From assembly GCA_021613375.1 (NCBI GenBank), contig CM038722.1:26784441-26848440 (forward strand): a DNA stretch of 64,000 bases. The letters run 5' to 3'. A model generated the notes under the pieces. The model saw only the letters and a list, made by a program, of their open reading frames with translations. It was not told the DNA's origin and made no database searches. This DNA comes from Megaleporinus macrocephalus (Eukaryota; Chordata; Actinopteri; Characiformes; Anostomidae). Position numbers and translations under genes: made by a program. Shown here piece by piece: positions 49,371 to 61,595 of this stretch; the stretch's first letter is position 1, and each line of letters starts with the position of its first letter.

Positions 49371-49465
49371 AGAGAGGCAGAGAGAGAGAGAGATGAGAGT
49401 GAAAAAGAGAGAGCGAGAGAGAGAGAGCTAGTGTGTGTGTGTGTGTGCTTGTGCGTGTGTGTGCA
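49371..49465. repeat. (GA)n-rich and (GT)n tract
   Basis: Imperfect GA repeats followed by TG repeats; another GA-rich tract is at 49.54-49.58 kb. Confidence 0.85.
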
Positions 49466-49599
49466 CGAAAAACAAAGTGAGAAAGCAGAAAGGGAGTCGG
49501 CTGGGCAGCGTTTCAGAGGAAAGTCATCGCTAAGAGGAGGGGAAGAGAGAGAAAGAGAGGGAGAGAGAGAAAGAGAGTGAGTGCGGTGTTGAGAGTGGT

Positions 49600-49885
49600 A
49601 GTGTTTGCTTAGTCCCCATCAAAGCCAAGCCTAATTATTTTACCATGCGCAGGTTCGCCTAGTGCTGAGTGCTGCGGCTTCTGCCTCCACGGCTTTAACC
49701 CCACGTCGGCCTAAAACCTCAGCACTCAACCGCAACCTCTTCCCTGGAGGTTCCTCACAAGTGTCCCGCTTCAAGGAGTGGTTTGGTGAAAATATAAAAT
49801 TCACGCGGTGCTCCCACTTCGCCTAACTGTAGTCCATTAGCCAGTACGTGTTTGGCGTCTGAAGGCTGCTTCTTTAGTTTAGCTA
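49600..49885. promoter_or_regulatory. candidate conserved non-coding element
   Basis: Unique GC-balanced stretch containing CCCATCAAAGCC (TCF/LEF-like), CCTAATTATTTTACCATGCG (homeodomain core) and ATGCGCAGG. It is unlike the repeats on both sides. Confidence 0.35.
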
Positions 49886-49979
49886 ATAGAAGCCTTTAAC
49901 CTGTCAGTTAATATAATTAGCAAGGTGTTTCTAAATAATACATTTATTTCAAAATGCTGGACATGTTAGCCCCCTTTCA

Positions 49980-50310
49980 CCCTGTTCTTCAATGGTCAGG
50001 ACCCCCACAGGACCACCAAAGTGCAGATATTATTTGGGAGGTGGATCATTTCCAGCACTGACATGGTGGTGGTCTGTTAGTGGTTCTCGTGCTGGTGTGA
50101 GTGGATCAGACACTGTGTCCACTCACTGTCCACTCTATTAGATACTCCTATCTTGCCGGTCCACCTTGTAGATGTAAAGTCAGAGACGATAGCTCATCAT
50201 GTTCTTCTGGTCCTTCATCAGTGGTCACAGGACACTGTTGGCTGGAAGTTGCTGGTTGGTGGACTGTTCTCAGTCCAGCAGCACTACTGTATCTGATCCA
50301 CACAGTTATA
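49980..50310. mobile_element. dispersed repeat (ACTGACCACTTTATTAGG family) copy 2
   Basis: Contains AGTGCAGATATTATTTGGGA and GGTGTGAGTGGATCAGACAC. The second word recurs inverted at ~58.80 kb (GTCAGATCCACTCACACCAG). Confidence 0.65.
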
Positions 50311-50684
50311 GTTACTGTAACAAACAATAGTACATTGATGATAATATATCTATCTCTAAACATTAACTTTTATTGTAAGTCAACATAAAATGATTTTTAA
50401 TTAAGTCAAATATTAACTTGACTCATGAGTGTTTGTTTTTGTTCATTCATCTTGAAATGTAGACACAGTATTAAGGACAGACACTTTGTTCAAGAACTGT
50501 TTAAAAATAAGAAAATGACAAAATTGGATGGAGAAGTTTGGACTTTGGACAGCATCAATCTATCTGCTGCAAAAGAAAACATTTCCAGCAGCTACCATTT
50601 GTGATCAGTTCAAGAAAAAATAGCTAAATATATTTCCCAAAATAAATAGTCTAAACAGTCTACTTTTTCACCATGAAGCAGAAG

Positions 50685-50827
50685 AACGTATGACTGGTAG
50701 TGTTCTAAAACGTTTGACTGGTAGTGTTCTAAAACGTTTGGCTGGTAGTGTATCTAAAACGTTTGGCTGGTAGTGTACGAAAACGTTTAGCTGGTAGTGA
50801 TCTAACACATTTGACTGGTAGTGATAT
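50685..50827 (+). repeat. small outlying block of the 24/25-bp satellite
   Basis: About six units (GTTTGACTGGTAGTGTTCTA and variants) in the same orientation as the main array, 1.9 kb beyond its end and separated by unrelated DNA. Confidence 0.95.
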
Positions 50828-52729
50828 ATCAGCACAATAAAACTGAACAGTACTTAATTTTATGACATTCATAGTATGTTTTCGGTTAAACCTAAAAAAA
50901 GCCACTTTGAATTCACATGGGAGGCTATGTATGATGACTGAGAAGGTGAGGAGTTGGATAGATATACATATATTAACACGTTTGTTAATTGGAGTCCAGG
51001 TTAACCAGGCCAGGAGCCAAAGTGCAGATAGAGATGGTGAGTCCAAAATCACTTACTTGCCCACTGCTCAGTAGGGTAAATCAGCAGACGAGCGTAGCTA
51101 GTATGTCTGAATACCCAGTAGTCATTGAGTAGTACATAAACGTTACCTTAATGACCTCCTGAATCAGGAGACACTGTGCTATCCCATGATTCAACTGGAG
51201 CCATGGATGAATTCAAAGCGGTGGAAATGGTACGTGTGTGTATACAGCTACCGCTGATGAACTGCCTCTACAGAGGTTAGAGCTACTTCTGAGGTAAAAC
51301 ATCAATAAGTTCCTCCTGACTCGTCTTCTCTATCCTGAATAGGGTACAGATTCAGGATAAAACGCAGCTTGGTGTCACAAACAGTATCTAAATCTGTCAG
51401 TAAATGGGGCTTTTAATGAGTAGCAGGAGTTTCACAGTGGTGGTCTGACGTCTTGCGTCATAGGAAGTTGGTAAGACGGTGGACGTATTGCGTCCGGAGA
51501 TTGCGTAGATACTAAAAACTTGCGTACTGAAACTGCCTACTACTCTACAGCTCGAGCAGTACATACTGGCTGCAACCTAGTACCCACTGACTTGGTATGC
51601 GATTTTGGATGCACCCAAAGACTGAGAATAATAACAAAACTTAAAGGTTAAGATACTGAGCAAAACCAGAACCGAGAACAAAGAGAACACGAAGTTACTT
51701 ATCTGTTATAAGTGGGTTACTTATAACAGATATTCACAAACATGTTTGCGATACAACCACAAATGCCAGACCAAGACTAGGAGCAAACAGAGGAACACCT
51801 GGGATAGGAAAGCTAGAAACAGGTGAGGGGCATGACAAAAGGCTGGAGACAGAGAGGAGCTAGGAAACCAAAATAAACAGAAGCACATGGAAAAAAAACA
51901 TGAATGCAAGATAAACAAATATAGAAATGGACAGGGCAAGACGTAACAATGTGGCCTCCTGTCTTCGTTCTACTTTGCTGGGCTTAGTTCTAACAACTAC
52001 ATCACAGCTTAAGCTTGAGTCATGCACTGTATTCATTATTCTATATATAATCTATAATGGGGACTAATTCTATATTGTTATGAATTCTTTTGCAAAACCT
52101 CTTTACATTTTGCATCAGGGTGTGTTCAGATTTCACTTGACTGTGGGAAGCCAGGCATAAACTCCTCTAGGATATATTGTGAGCAGATCATGACCAGATC
52201 ATTCAAACCACATGGATGCTGACCACACTTAACACAGACATAAATGGACTGTGTTTTTATTATCGGTACACAGTAACGTCAGCGCAAATGTGTCTGTGCT
52301 GGTAATGTAAGATGGAGTATATGGAAGGCTGACGTTATCCTTTACCCAAGAACTCTCTTGCACTCCAGCCCAATGAAATTGTCCAAGCTGAGCTTGTAGA
52401 CTCGTATTCTAAATAGGAGGAAAGTAAACAAAGGTGAAAAGGTACCATAGTATGTGAATTTTTGTGTTTGGATCTCAAACTGGGGATGCATGTCAGTGAA
52501 ATGTGTAAATGGAATCCCGTCAAGGTTATGCAGGTAACTAACATCACATGTTAAGACGGTTGCAGACAGACTTCCAGTCAAGTGACGTTTATGATCTTCA
52601 TTGTGAGAATGCTCTGCTGACATTTTCACAGAAGACCAAACTTCTAGAATCAACTTTTATATGGGTTCAATTACAACGACGCCCGGACACTTCACACATA
52701 TGGACCCTGACCTCACGGAACTTTAGCAT

Positions 52730-53010
52730 CTTGATTAGCTAGCTAGCGTCCGCGGCCCTTCAGCTATCCCGGGGAGCATCGGTCTCTCCGCAGCTGTAAA
52801 AGTCACAGTAAAAAAATCAGCCATTGCATCATGGAAACAGGACTCCTCTCGTCCACAGCCGACCTGGGGAACCAATTAGCCCGCCGGCGCGCGGGCGGTG
52901 TGTGTGTGTGCGTATGTGCGGGTGAGGGGTTAAATAGGACCCTGACTTTTGCCGTGACCCTCACCCAGGAGGGAGGCCGCCACGAGGCTGTTATGAGACC
53001 ACCAACTCTA
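52730..53010. promoter_or_regulatory. CpG-rich candidate regulatory element
   Basis: GC-rich unique sequence with TCCGCGGCCC, CAGCCATTGCATCATGG and GGAACCAATTAGCCCGCC. It is the most CpG-dense patch of the desert. It could be a distal promoter or enhancer, but I see no exon. Confidence 0.4.
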
Positions 53011-53166
53011 CACAACCCCCGCCCCCAACACCACCTTCACCCCATCTCCATCTATCTTTCTCTCTACATCTCTATCCACTTACCACAGTCCCACATTGAA
53101 GTGACTGGATGGAAATGTGCACTTCATTTTCACATGAATTAATAAATATACATCAACACAGTTGTG

Positions 53167-53168
<2 letters not shown>

Positions 53169-53243
<75 letters not shown>
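53169..53243. repeat. (AT)n microsatellite
   Basis: Perfect AT dinucleotides. Confidence 0.95.
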
Positions 53244-53247
<4 letters not shown>

Positions 53248-54236
53248 CATAGACATTTTAAGATCACAATAACAGTTTTACAGTAGTTCCTTCAGTAAAG
53301 AGTGCTAACATGGAGCTGCTGCTGTTTTCCAATTAACTGAAACACACTGCTCAGTCTACATCTCGTAGGCACAGTCTGTGGCGAGTCTAGGACTTCCAAA
53401 AAGCCTGAGTGACCTCACTAGAGTGGTTCCACCTGTTGGAAATCAAAAGGTTATTGGTTAATTCCACTGTCAGTTACTCAGTTATTATGGTGGTTGGTGG
53501 TTAATCTGACATATTAGGTCTTTAGTTCAGCTCTATCTACATATATTTCAAGGAGAAAAGAAATTTGATTGATTCAATTATTCATTGGGTTTTTCAAATA
53601 TAAAACCTTTTTGCAACCAAAATCTAAAGAGGAAATAAGGGAATTACTTAGTTTAAATGCAACAAGCTTAATAATTCTATTCTAAATAATCAGTTTTTCA
53701 AAGGCTCAGACACAATGCACCAGTACAGCCATATTAAATACATTTTTTCAGAGTGTTACATTATATCATTTATTATTGTATGATAAAAACTTTCACATTG
53801 ACTACCCCCACAAGAGAATATAAGATTTTTCCTAAATTTTCCAGAGTAAACAAAATATAGAACAGCCATGTTGAACGTACTGTAGAACAAATAGTTGCAT
53901 TTGATTAGTTGCTGTTGGCTTTGAATAACCTGTATAGTCAGTAAATTGCCAAGTGGTTGTACTAAATCATTATATTGATTGCAAAATTATCGACCCCATT
54001 TTTTTAGTCAGTGACAGTCACATGGTATTCACATATATTAGAGCATTATAATGACATCAGAATTGAAATTAAATTAGAATTTAACTAACAGGTTAGTAAA
54101 GACCGCAAGTCAGTCTAGTTGATTCTAAATACTTTAAGGAATGTTTTGTACTGTTTTACTTTCAAAGATGTGAGACTCACATTCCAGGAACATTGCTGTC
54201 CCTCTTCAGATGTCCATCATCTCCATTATCTGTTCT

Positions 54237-54269
54237 CACACACACACACACACATACACACACACACAC
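54237..54269. repeat. (CA)n microsatellite
   Basis: CA dinucleotides with one TACA interruption. Confidence 0.9.
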
Positions 54270-54490
54270 AGCATCGCTCAGCAGGCTCAGTTTGGGGCTG
54301 TCGATGTGTTAATCACTGAAGAATGTAGTGATACAGAGGTGGTCCACAGTCTCTCCACTCTGGCCATATGTGGTTCACCTACAAGTCCATTACATGGCAG
54401 TTGTAGTGAAGCTTGAGTCTAACAAGGCAATAACCTTGTGCCATCAGTGCTGTCTTAACAAGATTTTCCATTTCTTCTAATGACCCTGTA

Positions 54491-54710
54491 TATTGTTGCT
54501 GTCCAGTGAAATACATGTATCCTCATTTTCTATATTATCTGAACACGACAGCTGTTCTTTATTGCCTGTCAAATTTCATGATGAATGGAGCAATAGAAGT
54601 GCTCCAGAATCACTTACAATAAAACCACTTCACATTAACTTCCATTGAAAGGAAAGAACACTGTTGTCCTCTTCTATAAAGTTGCTATTTTGGAGATGAT
54701 GGGTTTCACT
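54491..54710. mobile_element. MITE copy (CGTTGCTGTCCAATG family)
   Basis: Begins ATTGTTGCTGTCCAGTGAAA; the middle is ATGAATGGAGCAATAGAAGT; the far terminal repeat is eroded. Confidence 0.7.
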
Positions 54711-55339
54711 ACCTAGCTAGCAAGCTAGTTATGATACATGTTACTTTTCATTATTGGTACACAGCCACAGCATGGGCTGGTTTTGCTGGTGATTAGCATA
54801 TTAGCCTCCACTGCTGCTAACCAAGCAGAGCAGCATCTAAAACATGAACATGCACTGGTTATGATGGGTACTAGACATGCTGGGTTTCTAGAAAGATACC
54901 CAAAAAGCACTATAGCTCCAAATGAGAGGCAAATGAGTGATTTAGGACCATGATTTAGACAGTTAGCAACTTTATTTACTACCTTATTTATGCTATCTAC
55001 CAGCTACAGATAGCAAATAACCAGAATATTCAATGATATATTCAAACAGCACCATGTATGACCTTTTGTAAGCCTTCATAAGTAAATTGGAGGAATACAC
55101 AAATTAACTTAGCTGGCTAATTCACAAATAAGTCTAGATGTTAAAGTTTCTCTGTACAACAAATGAATGAGAGCGAGTTACTCTCAATAGTATAGCCCAC
55201 TGTAAGGTTGTGCAGTCTTCCTACAGATTAGAAATTTAATATAATTTAAATTGATTTTATAGGTGTAGATTTAACTGTCAATGGTATTTACTTCCATTTT
55301 TTCTGTATGTGTGTGTGTTGGGGGGTGGGGTGCTTAATG

Positions 55340-55560
55340 AGCCCCTCATAATACTCTCACTACTACCGCCGTGGATAAATCAGGCCCTGATAGTCTTAGC
55401 TGATGTTGTTCAATGTTTGAAACAGGGGCTAATGGTTAATGTCATGTTTGCTCTCTTCTCTTCGCTGGAGTTTCCTGTGCTTGTGATTTGGAGAACAGAT
55501 TTCTGGAGCTGTTGGACGCTCAGGGCAGGTATTCCAAACATGCTCTGCTGTACAGTGGAG
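55340..55560. promoter_or_regulatory. candidate conserved non-coding element
   Basis: Unique stretch with GTGGATAAATCAGGCC, GCTAATGGTTAATGTC and nearby TTCAATGTTTGAAAC. Homeodomain-like cores cluster within 70 bp. Confidence 0.3.
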
Positions 55561-56065
55561 ATAGCAGGGGGCAGGAATTCTGTGGCATGCTGCTAGAGTG
55601 ATGAAAGCACCTGACTGGTATATGCCAGTGCTCTCTCGCACTTGCAGACTTTGTTTTCTGGGGCCGGTTGAGTGGAAAGGGGGGGTGCCGTGTGTATGTT
55701 TCTGAGGAGGGAGTTGATGCATTTGATATGGAGCTCAACGAACACTCGACAGGATCTGTCAACTGCACTGTGCATGTGTGTGTTTGCGTGCTAAGCATGC
55801 CTCTGAAGAGTTTATCAATCAAGACTATGGGAGTCTTTGATTGGACGAGAGTTTGCTGGAGTATGTTAACATTGTAAAAGTGCTTTAAGTTCATCATCGG
55901 TTATGAGGTTACGATCGTGAAAACATTTATGCATGACTGCCCTTTCAGAACAGGAGGGCTCTTAGAATGAGGTATCATACAGCAGCACAGAGGTCATTTG
56001 TTTTATGCCTATAGTTATGGTCTTGTTATAATAGAATCCTGGGAAATAAAACTACTTATATTTAT

Positions 56066-56218
56066 ATCTTTGCTGTCCAATGAAAAACATGCATTTCCAA
56101 AACTCCACAGAAGAGGGCAGAAACTTACTTTACTTTTAATGTGAGTCAATGGAACGAGATTTTTTTTCCAAACTATTTTGGAGCACTTCCATTGGTCCTT
56201 TCACCGTGACATATTTAC
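56066..56218. mobile_element. MITE, 5' part (CGTTGCTGTCCAATG family)
   Basis: Has ATCTTTGCTGTCCAATGAAA and GGAGCACTTCCATTGGTCC, then breaks off into an A/G-rich stretch (56.22-56.52 kb) that I do not recognise. Confidence 0.7.
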
Positions 56219-56743
56219 ACAGGTCCAAACCAAAAGGAGAATAAACAGATACATGGAGGAGACAGAGGCAAAAAGAAAGAAATACAGGGAACAATCCAAA
56301 AAACACAAATCCAGAAACCCCAGACCTGAACCAGGAGCAAATACAGGGGTATAAATACAAAAAGCTAGAAGAGCAAGACCTGGGAAGAGGAGGGGCCACA
56401 AAGTAGGAACAAGTGAACAGTATGTCAAAAAAGAGGAGACAAGGAGGAGCCAAGAATCAAAAAACAAAGAAGAACAAGGGAACTACAAGAAGGCAAACAA
56501 AGAAGACAAGGAGAGAAGCAGAGCAAGGTGTGACAATAACAAACACTCAGCACGCTTTGGAAAACAGCAGCACACTCTAGATACAGGTTCGTGATTGGCT
56601 GAGGGTGAGCTTGACGTGCTGGTTAAAAGATTATGGGAAATGGAGTCCAGGGAGTCTGGGAAGATGAAAACAATGTATAACCTTTCATATTACACTGTAA
56701 ACTAAGAGAAGTATTACAAAAAACTGAAAAATAATAAATATAT

Positions 56744-56993
56744 ATCATCGCTGTCCAATGGAAAACAATTCTCCAAAATTGCAACTTAACAGGAGAGACC
56801 AAAAACATGCTTTACTTTCAATGTAAGTCAATGGAACCAGATTGTTTTCCAAGCTATTTTGGAGCATTTCTATTGGTCCGTTCAACCTGAAATTTTCACA
56901 CAATGTAAATGACTATTGACTGTTCAAATGATGTAAAAGATTAAAATTGACAAAAATGAAGATACGTGATTTTCATTGGACAGTGACGATATA
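56744..56993. mobile_element. MITE, full length (CGTTGCTGTCCAATG family)
   Basis: 250 bp with good ends: ATATCATCGCTGTCCAATGG at the left, TTCATTGGACAGTGACGATA at the right. It is one of the two best full-length copies, the other being 8156-8413. Confidence 0.8.
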
Positions 56994-57992
56994 TGATGCA
57001 ATAATGTGAATTTCGCTTAGATTAGTATTACCCAAATGCACCAGGTTTTGATAATTAGATATTAGATTTAATTAGGTTTTTTTTTCATAATAGTTAATAG
57101 ATTAACTAGGACACTGTTGGCTGCTTTGTGCAAGAGAGTTGTGTTGAGCTGCTAGTGAGCAATGATTTATGAAATAGAAGGGGTGACATCCCCCCTGAGG
57201 TGAAATCTGCTGTGCTGTACTAACTACTAACTAACACAGTAACAAATAGAAATGTGTAAATCATAGATATTTTTCTATTTAAAGGTCCAAAGATTTTAGT
57301 TGATTGATTATCAACAGAATGTGAAGAAATAACCATTTTATCTGCACATCAAAGACATTTATGTATCGTGTTAAGGAGATACCTACTGAAGTTAGCATGC
57401 TAACCAGCTAGCCCCAGCCTGACCTATCTTGTAATATCACTTTGCAACTCAAGATGTGATAGTAAATCCCTACAGTGTTAAATCAAATCAGTCCAGCATG
57501 AAAGGATGAAGAAGTAGCCTCACCTGATGGGGTATGCTAACCTTTAGTAAATCATGTTGAAGGTGCAGCTCCTAGTTAGATCACTTAAGAACAGATTAGA
57601 TAATGAAGACAAGAGTAAAGGCGACAATGGCTAAAGCTCTTGGCAGGTGACTATCATCACCACCTGCTACCAGCTAGAATCCACATTGGGCAGTAAACAA
57701 AAAAAGAGACATGAATAGAAGCAAAAAAATAACATTGGTACTGCTTTCATCTGCTGGAGACGCTGTGAAGTCAAATAGTTTCTTCTAGACTGATAAGTAC
57801 AGATGTTAATGCTAACATTCAGGAGGGACAGTGCATTTCCTTGTTTCTTAAGATAGGGATGGTCCATGACTATCTGGTGATATGTTACCCCCTATGTTTT
57901 GTTTGGAGAAATAATTCGACAGGTTGTAAGCTTACAAATTACTAAATCTATTGAAAAATTCCACTGAAATGTTTTTGCCTACTGTGAATAGG

Positions 57993-57994
<2 letters not shown>

Positions 57995-58032
<38 letters not shown>
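57995..58032. repeat. (GA)n microsatellite
   Basis: Perfect GA dinucleotides. Confidence 0.93.
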
Positions 58033-58036
<4 letters not shown>

Positions 58037-58371
58037 TAGGATATTCTCTTATATGATAGAAGTAAGTGTACTTTGGTCTTACAAATGCAATATTTTTTCT
58101 TAACGATCACAGATGGTTTTGTATTACAGCAGTCATCATGGCCTGGATGTTATATGTACCAGTCAAAAGACACATGACAAGATGAATGTGATACCAAAAT
58201 CTGAGGGGTCCTATATTTCAAAGAGTTCAAGTCATATAGAACCACATAGATAAATAATGTGTGCCCCCTGCTGTTTGTTCCCCAGAATTACACTAGGTTA
58301 CATATGAAGAGCAATGTAAACAAGTATTGGATGCAACTGCTGTCTGTGCATTGCTAAAAATAAGAGCTCCG

Positions 58372-58372
<1 letters not shown>

Positions 58373-58441
<69 letters not shown>
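58373..58441. repeat. (AT)n microsatellite
   Basis: Perfect AT dinucleotides, abutting the start of the dispersed repeat at 58445. Confidence 0.95.
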
Positions 58442-58442
<1 letters not shown>

Positions 58443-58444
58443 TG

Positions 58445-58860
58445 TACACTCACTGGCCACTTCATTGAATACACCTGCTTGTATCTGCACTCACTGTTTA
58501 CTCAATCAGCTTCACTGAACTCTGTTCTCCAGTGCTCAGGTTGTGCAGGTTGTGCTGGTGCAAATGGATCAGACATAGAAGTGCTGCTGGAACACTTCAG
58601 TCTAAAACTATCCAGCTGACAGCGTCCTGTGTGCAGCTTCCTGTGGTCGCAGATGAATAACTAGAGGATGACCAACACAGTGCAGCAACACAGTGAGCTA
58701 CTGTGTCTGACTTTACATCCTCAAGTTGGACCAACAAGGTAGGTGTGTCTAATAAAGTGGACAGTGAATGGACACTGTTTAAAACATCAGCAACACTGCT
58801 GTGTCAGATCCACTCACACCAGCACAACACACACTAACACACCACCACCACATCATATAT
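58445..58860. mobile_element. dispersed repeat (ACTGACCACTTTATTAGG family) copy 3
   Basis: Starts ACACTCACTGGCCACTTCAT and ends near CACTCACACCAGCACAACAC. It holds both ends of the family, with GTGTCTAATAAAGTGGACAG at ~58.75 kb as an inverted internal match to the start. Confidence 0.65.
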
Positions 58861-59765
58861 ATATCACAAGGTTTTGTGCTGATATATGCTGATTTCCACA
58901 TACTGATTACTAATACTATTTATTAGTAATTCATAATTTTAGTATTTATTTATTCCCCCATGCACCCCCTACCAACTCAAAGATTGGTAATGATTTCATC
59001 TAATTCCAGTGCCACTAAATATTCTAATGAACGTCACAATGAAAACAAGAAAAAACTGGAATAAGAAAATACTGGAAGATACACTTCTTATTTTTTTTGG
59101 TAAATTATATTTTTACTGTGGGGACATTGTTTAGAATGTTTCCAGGACACATAGTCTTTACAGATACATTTCAGGCTTGACAGTACCTGGTGGACATGTG
59201 CATCACACTTGTTTATGTATATACACTGTTGCATTCTAGCACACAAAGGAGGTAAAACGGAATATACAGTACAGTCTTAAGGCAATGAATACAGAGACTA
59301 TCAATGTAGTCATGAACATGTACTCCTTTGTAAAGAAGAGGAAAATGTCAAATGAAGCTCAACATTTTCTACTATTATTATAAATAAGGCGTTATGAACA
59401 GGCAGGTGAGTGGTCTTAGTGGAGGGTGGGCACGTTTTAGCACAGTAAGCTGAAATTAAGCAAAAACAGCATTCATTCAGTGTAGACTGTCAGACCAATC
59501 AAATTCTCTGTGCAGGGGTAAAAGAGAAATGCTAAGACTTTGAAGGAACTGATTATGTTTGTCCTAGAAAATAAGAATTTTAAACAAAACAACCCATTTT
59601 TCCAAAAGACTATTGACTAAAGTGACAAAATACTGAAATTCATTATATAAAAAAACAGCTAAATTTAACACTTTAATGTTGCTTGGCCTCAAAAAACAGC
59701 CACTCATTGTTGGACCTTGTAGATGCCAACCTACACTTGGATGTTAGACAGCAAAGTTCAGTGTA

Positions 59766-59792
59766 CAGTAGTAGTAGTAGTAGTAGTAGTGG
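59766..59792. repeat. (GTA)n microsatellite
   Basis: About eight trinucleotides. Confidence 0.85.
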
Positions 59793-60297
59793 GCAATATG
59801 AGACACACAATGCTGTAAGAGCAATAACCAGTAGTGCCACTATCGCTATATTAAACATTTTAATACAGTGATTCAAAATGTCTATTGAATGTTTCATATA
59901 CTGAGCCTCACTATATCAATTAGTTCTGTAAAATCAATTGAACAGGACTAATTGTGCTCTCAATACAATGAAACATTGTATCAGTGTTCTTTAAAGAGCA
60001 TGCGTAATGAAAACCTGAAATTTAAAATAAAAAAAGTTTGATGTAGTTTAAACATAAGTTTCGAAATCATTTAGTCCATAAAGTTAATATATCTAAAGAA
60101 TGTTTTGAGTTAATTATGTCAATCATGTCATGAAACCATTAACGTACATATATCCACCTATGGATATTATAAGGAGTGTTTCAGCCTGGACTGCTTTTTG
60201 AATGTAAAACACAGCCAATCAGTTATAATATCTCTTAATATCTTCCCTTCTGTCATTTCTAAAATTTATGACATAATTTATATATTTTTAATCATTT

Positions 60298-60590
60298 TGG
60301 TGGTGGTGTAGTGGTCAACACTGTCTCCTCACAGCAAAACCATCCAGGTTCGATACCCAGTCCGGGCTGTTCTGTGTGTGGTGTGAATATTCTCCCTGTG
60401 CTTGAGTGGGTTCCTCTGGGTACTGGGTTTCCTCCTACAGTCCAAAGACTTGCATGTTGGATTGAGTTGGCCATGCCCATAGTGTGACCTGTCCATAGTG
60501 TACCCTGCCTTTGCCTGATAATGCTGGGATTGGCTCCAGTGACCCCGACTAGCAAGATAAAGCGGAAGATAATGCATGGATGGATGGATA
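60298..60590 (+). mobile_element. tRNA-derived SINE copy 2
   Basis: Head GGTGGTGTAGTGGTCAACAC, B-box-like GGTTCGATACC, body CTACAGTCCAAAGACTTGCA and GCTGGGATTGGCTCCAG, tail (ATGG)n. It is more complete in the middle than the copy at 4586. Confidence 0.85.
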
Positions 60591-61313
60591 TACTGTAAAC
60601 CAGCCTGGGTTGTGTGAAAAAAACATTTTGTTCATAAAACCACACAAACATTATACGTGCATGCCTTTAAATGACTGACATTATGCTTTGAAAAGTGTAT
60701 TGTTACATAATGTGATATAATTTATCAAGAAAAGATACATATTGTCATATTGCCCACCCCTACTGCCCTGTTACCAAAAAAACCCAACATTTGCTTGGCA
60801 AAAAGGTCTTGAGTCACATTTGGACCAGTAACGGAAACACATTTGGTATCGATCAACACTATTATCAGCAAGACTTAATGTAGTAACTGGAATTTAGTAT
60901 TGATTTTGTGTTTCCATCAGGCAATTGTGGAAGTCCTAATAAAGCTGGGATTTTATTTAGGGGCTGGATGACTAAAAAAATACATTCTCTGAGATGAAAA
61001 TAATGGGTTTTACATGCCGTGATGGGTCGTCGTTCAAGATGTTCCAGCGGATTATTCAAGTCTTTTTGATACTCAGTCGTTTCCAACGTAGATAAGGCCA
61101 GGCCTTTAATAAAATAGGCTATGTGTCATACAGTATGCTCAATTACCAGTATTTTAGTATTCAAACCCCTTTATGGTATAGCGGAACTGCCTCTGCTCTT
61201 CCAGTGGCCAAGGAGCAGCTGTGTTCTATAGCACCAAAGATATTCAGTCACTCACTCACACGTGCACTCTCTGACAGACGCACAGACATCTTCCCATTTC
61301 TACATCAGTCCCT

Positions 61314-61595
61314 CTACTCCTCCTCTTCGTCACTCCACGTGTATTTCTCCTCCAGGACCTCCTTACGCCCCATCTTAGCCTCTACTGCTCCATATCCGTT
61401 CATCTTTTTGAGGCTGAGCTGGTCGGCGATGGTCAACGGTTCTGTCTCGAACTCACAGTTGTTTCTGGAGGCGAACATCTGGCTGATCTCCACAAACGTT
61501 TTGTTCTTCGTCTCGGGGATGATAAAGTAGACGTAGGCCGCCACGCTCACGCAGACTCCAAAGAAGATCAGGTAACAGAACGCACCTGCAGACAT
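61314..61595 (-). CDS. slc2a15: slc2a15-like last coding exon and stop
   Basis: 282 nt coding 93 residues from MSAGAFCYLIFFGVCVS, PETK at about residue 30, to the TAG at 61316-61314. The cytoplasmic tail after the PETKNKTF motif is about 55 residues and acidic at the end. Confidence 0.88.
   Translation of the reverse strand: MSAGAFCYLIFFGVCVSVAAYVYFIIPETKNKTFVEISQMFASRNNCEFETEPLTIADQLSLKKMNGYGAVEAKMGRKEVLEEKYTWSDEEEE

Noticed and set aside
60865..61086. 73-codon minus-strand frame starting METTEYQKDLNNPLEH
   Set aside because: Looks protein-like at its start but has no family match I recognise, no splice context, and lies among repeat-like sequence.
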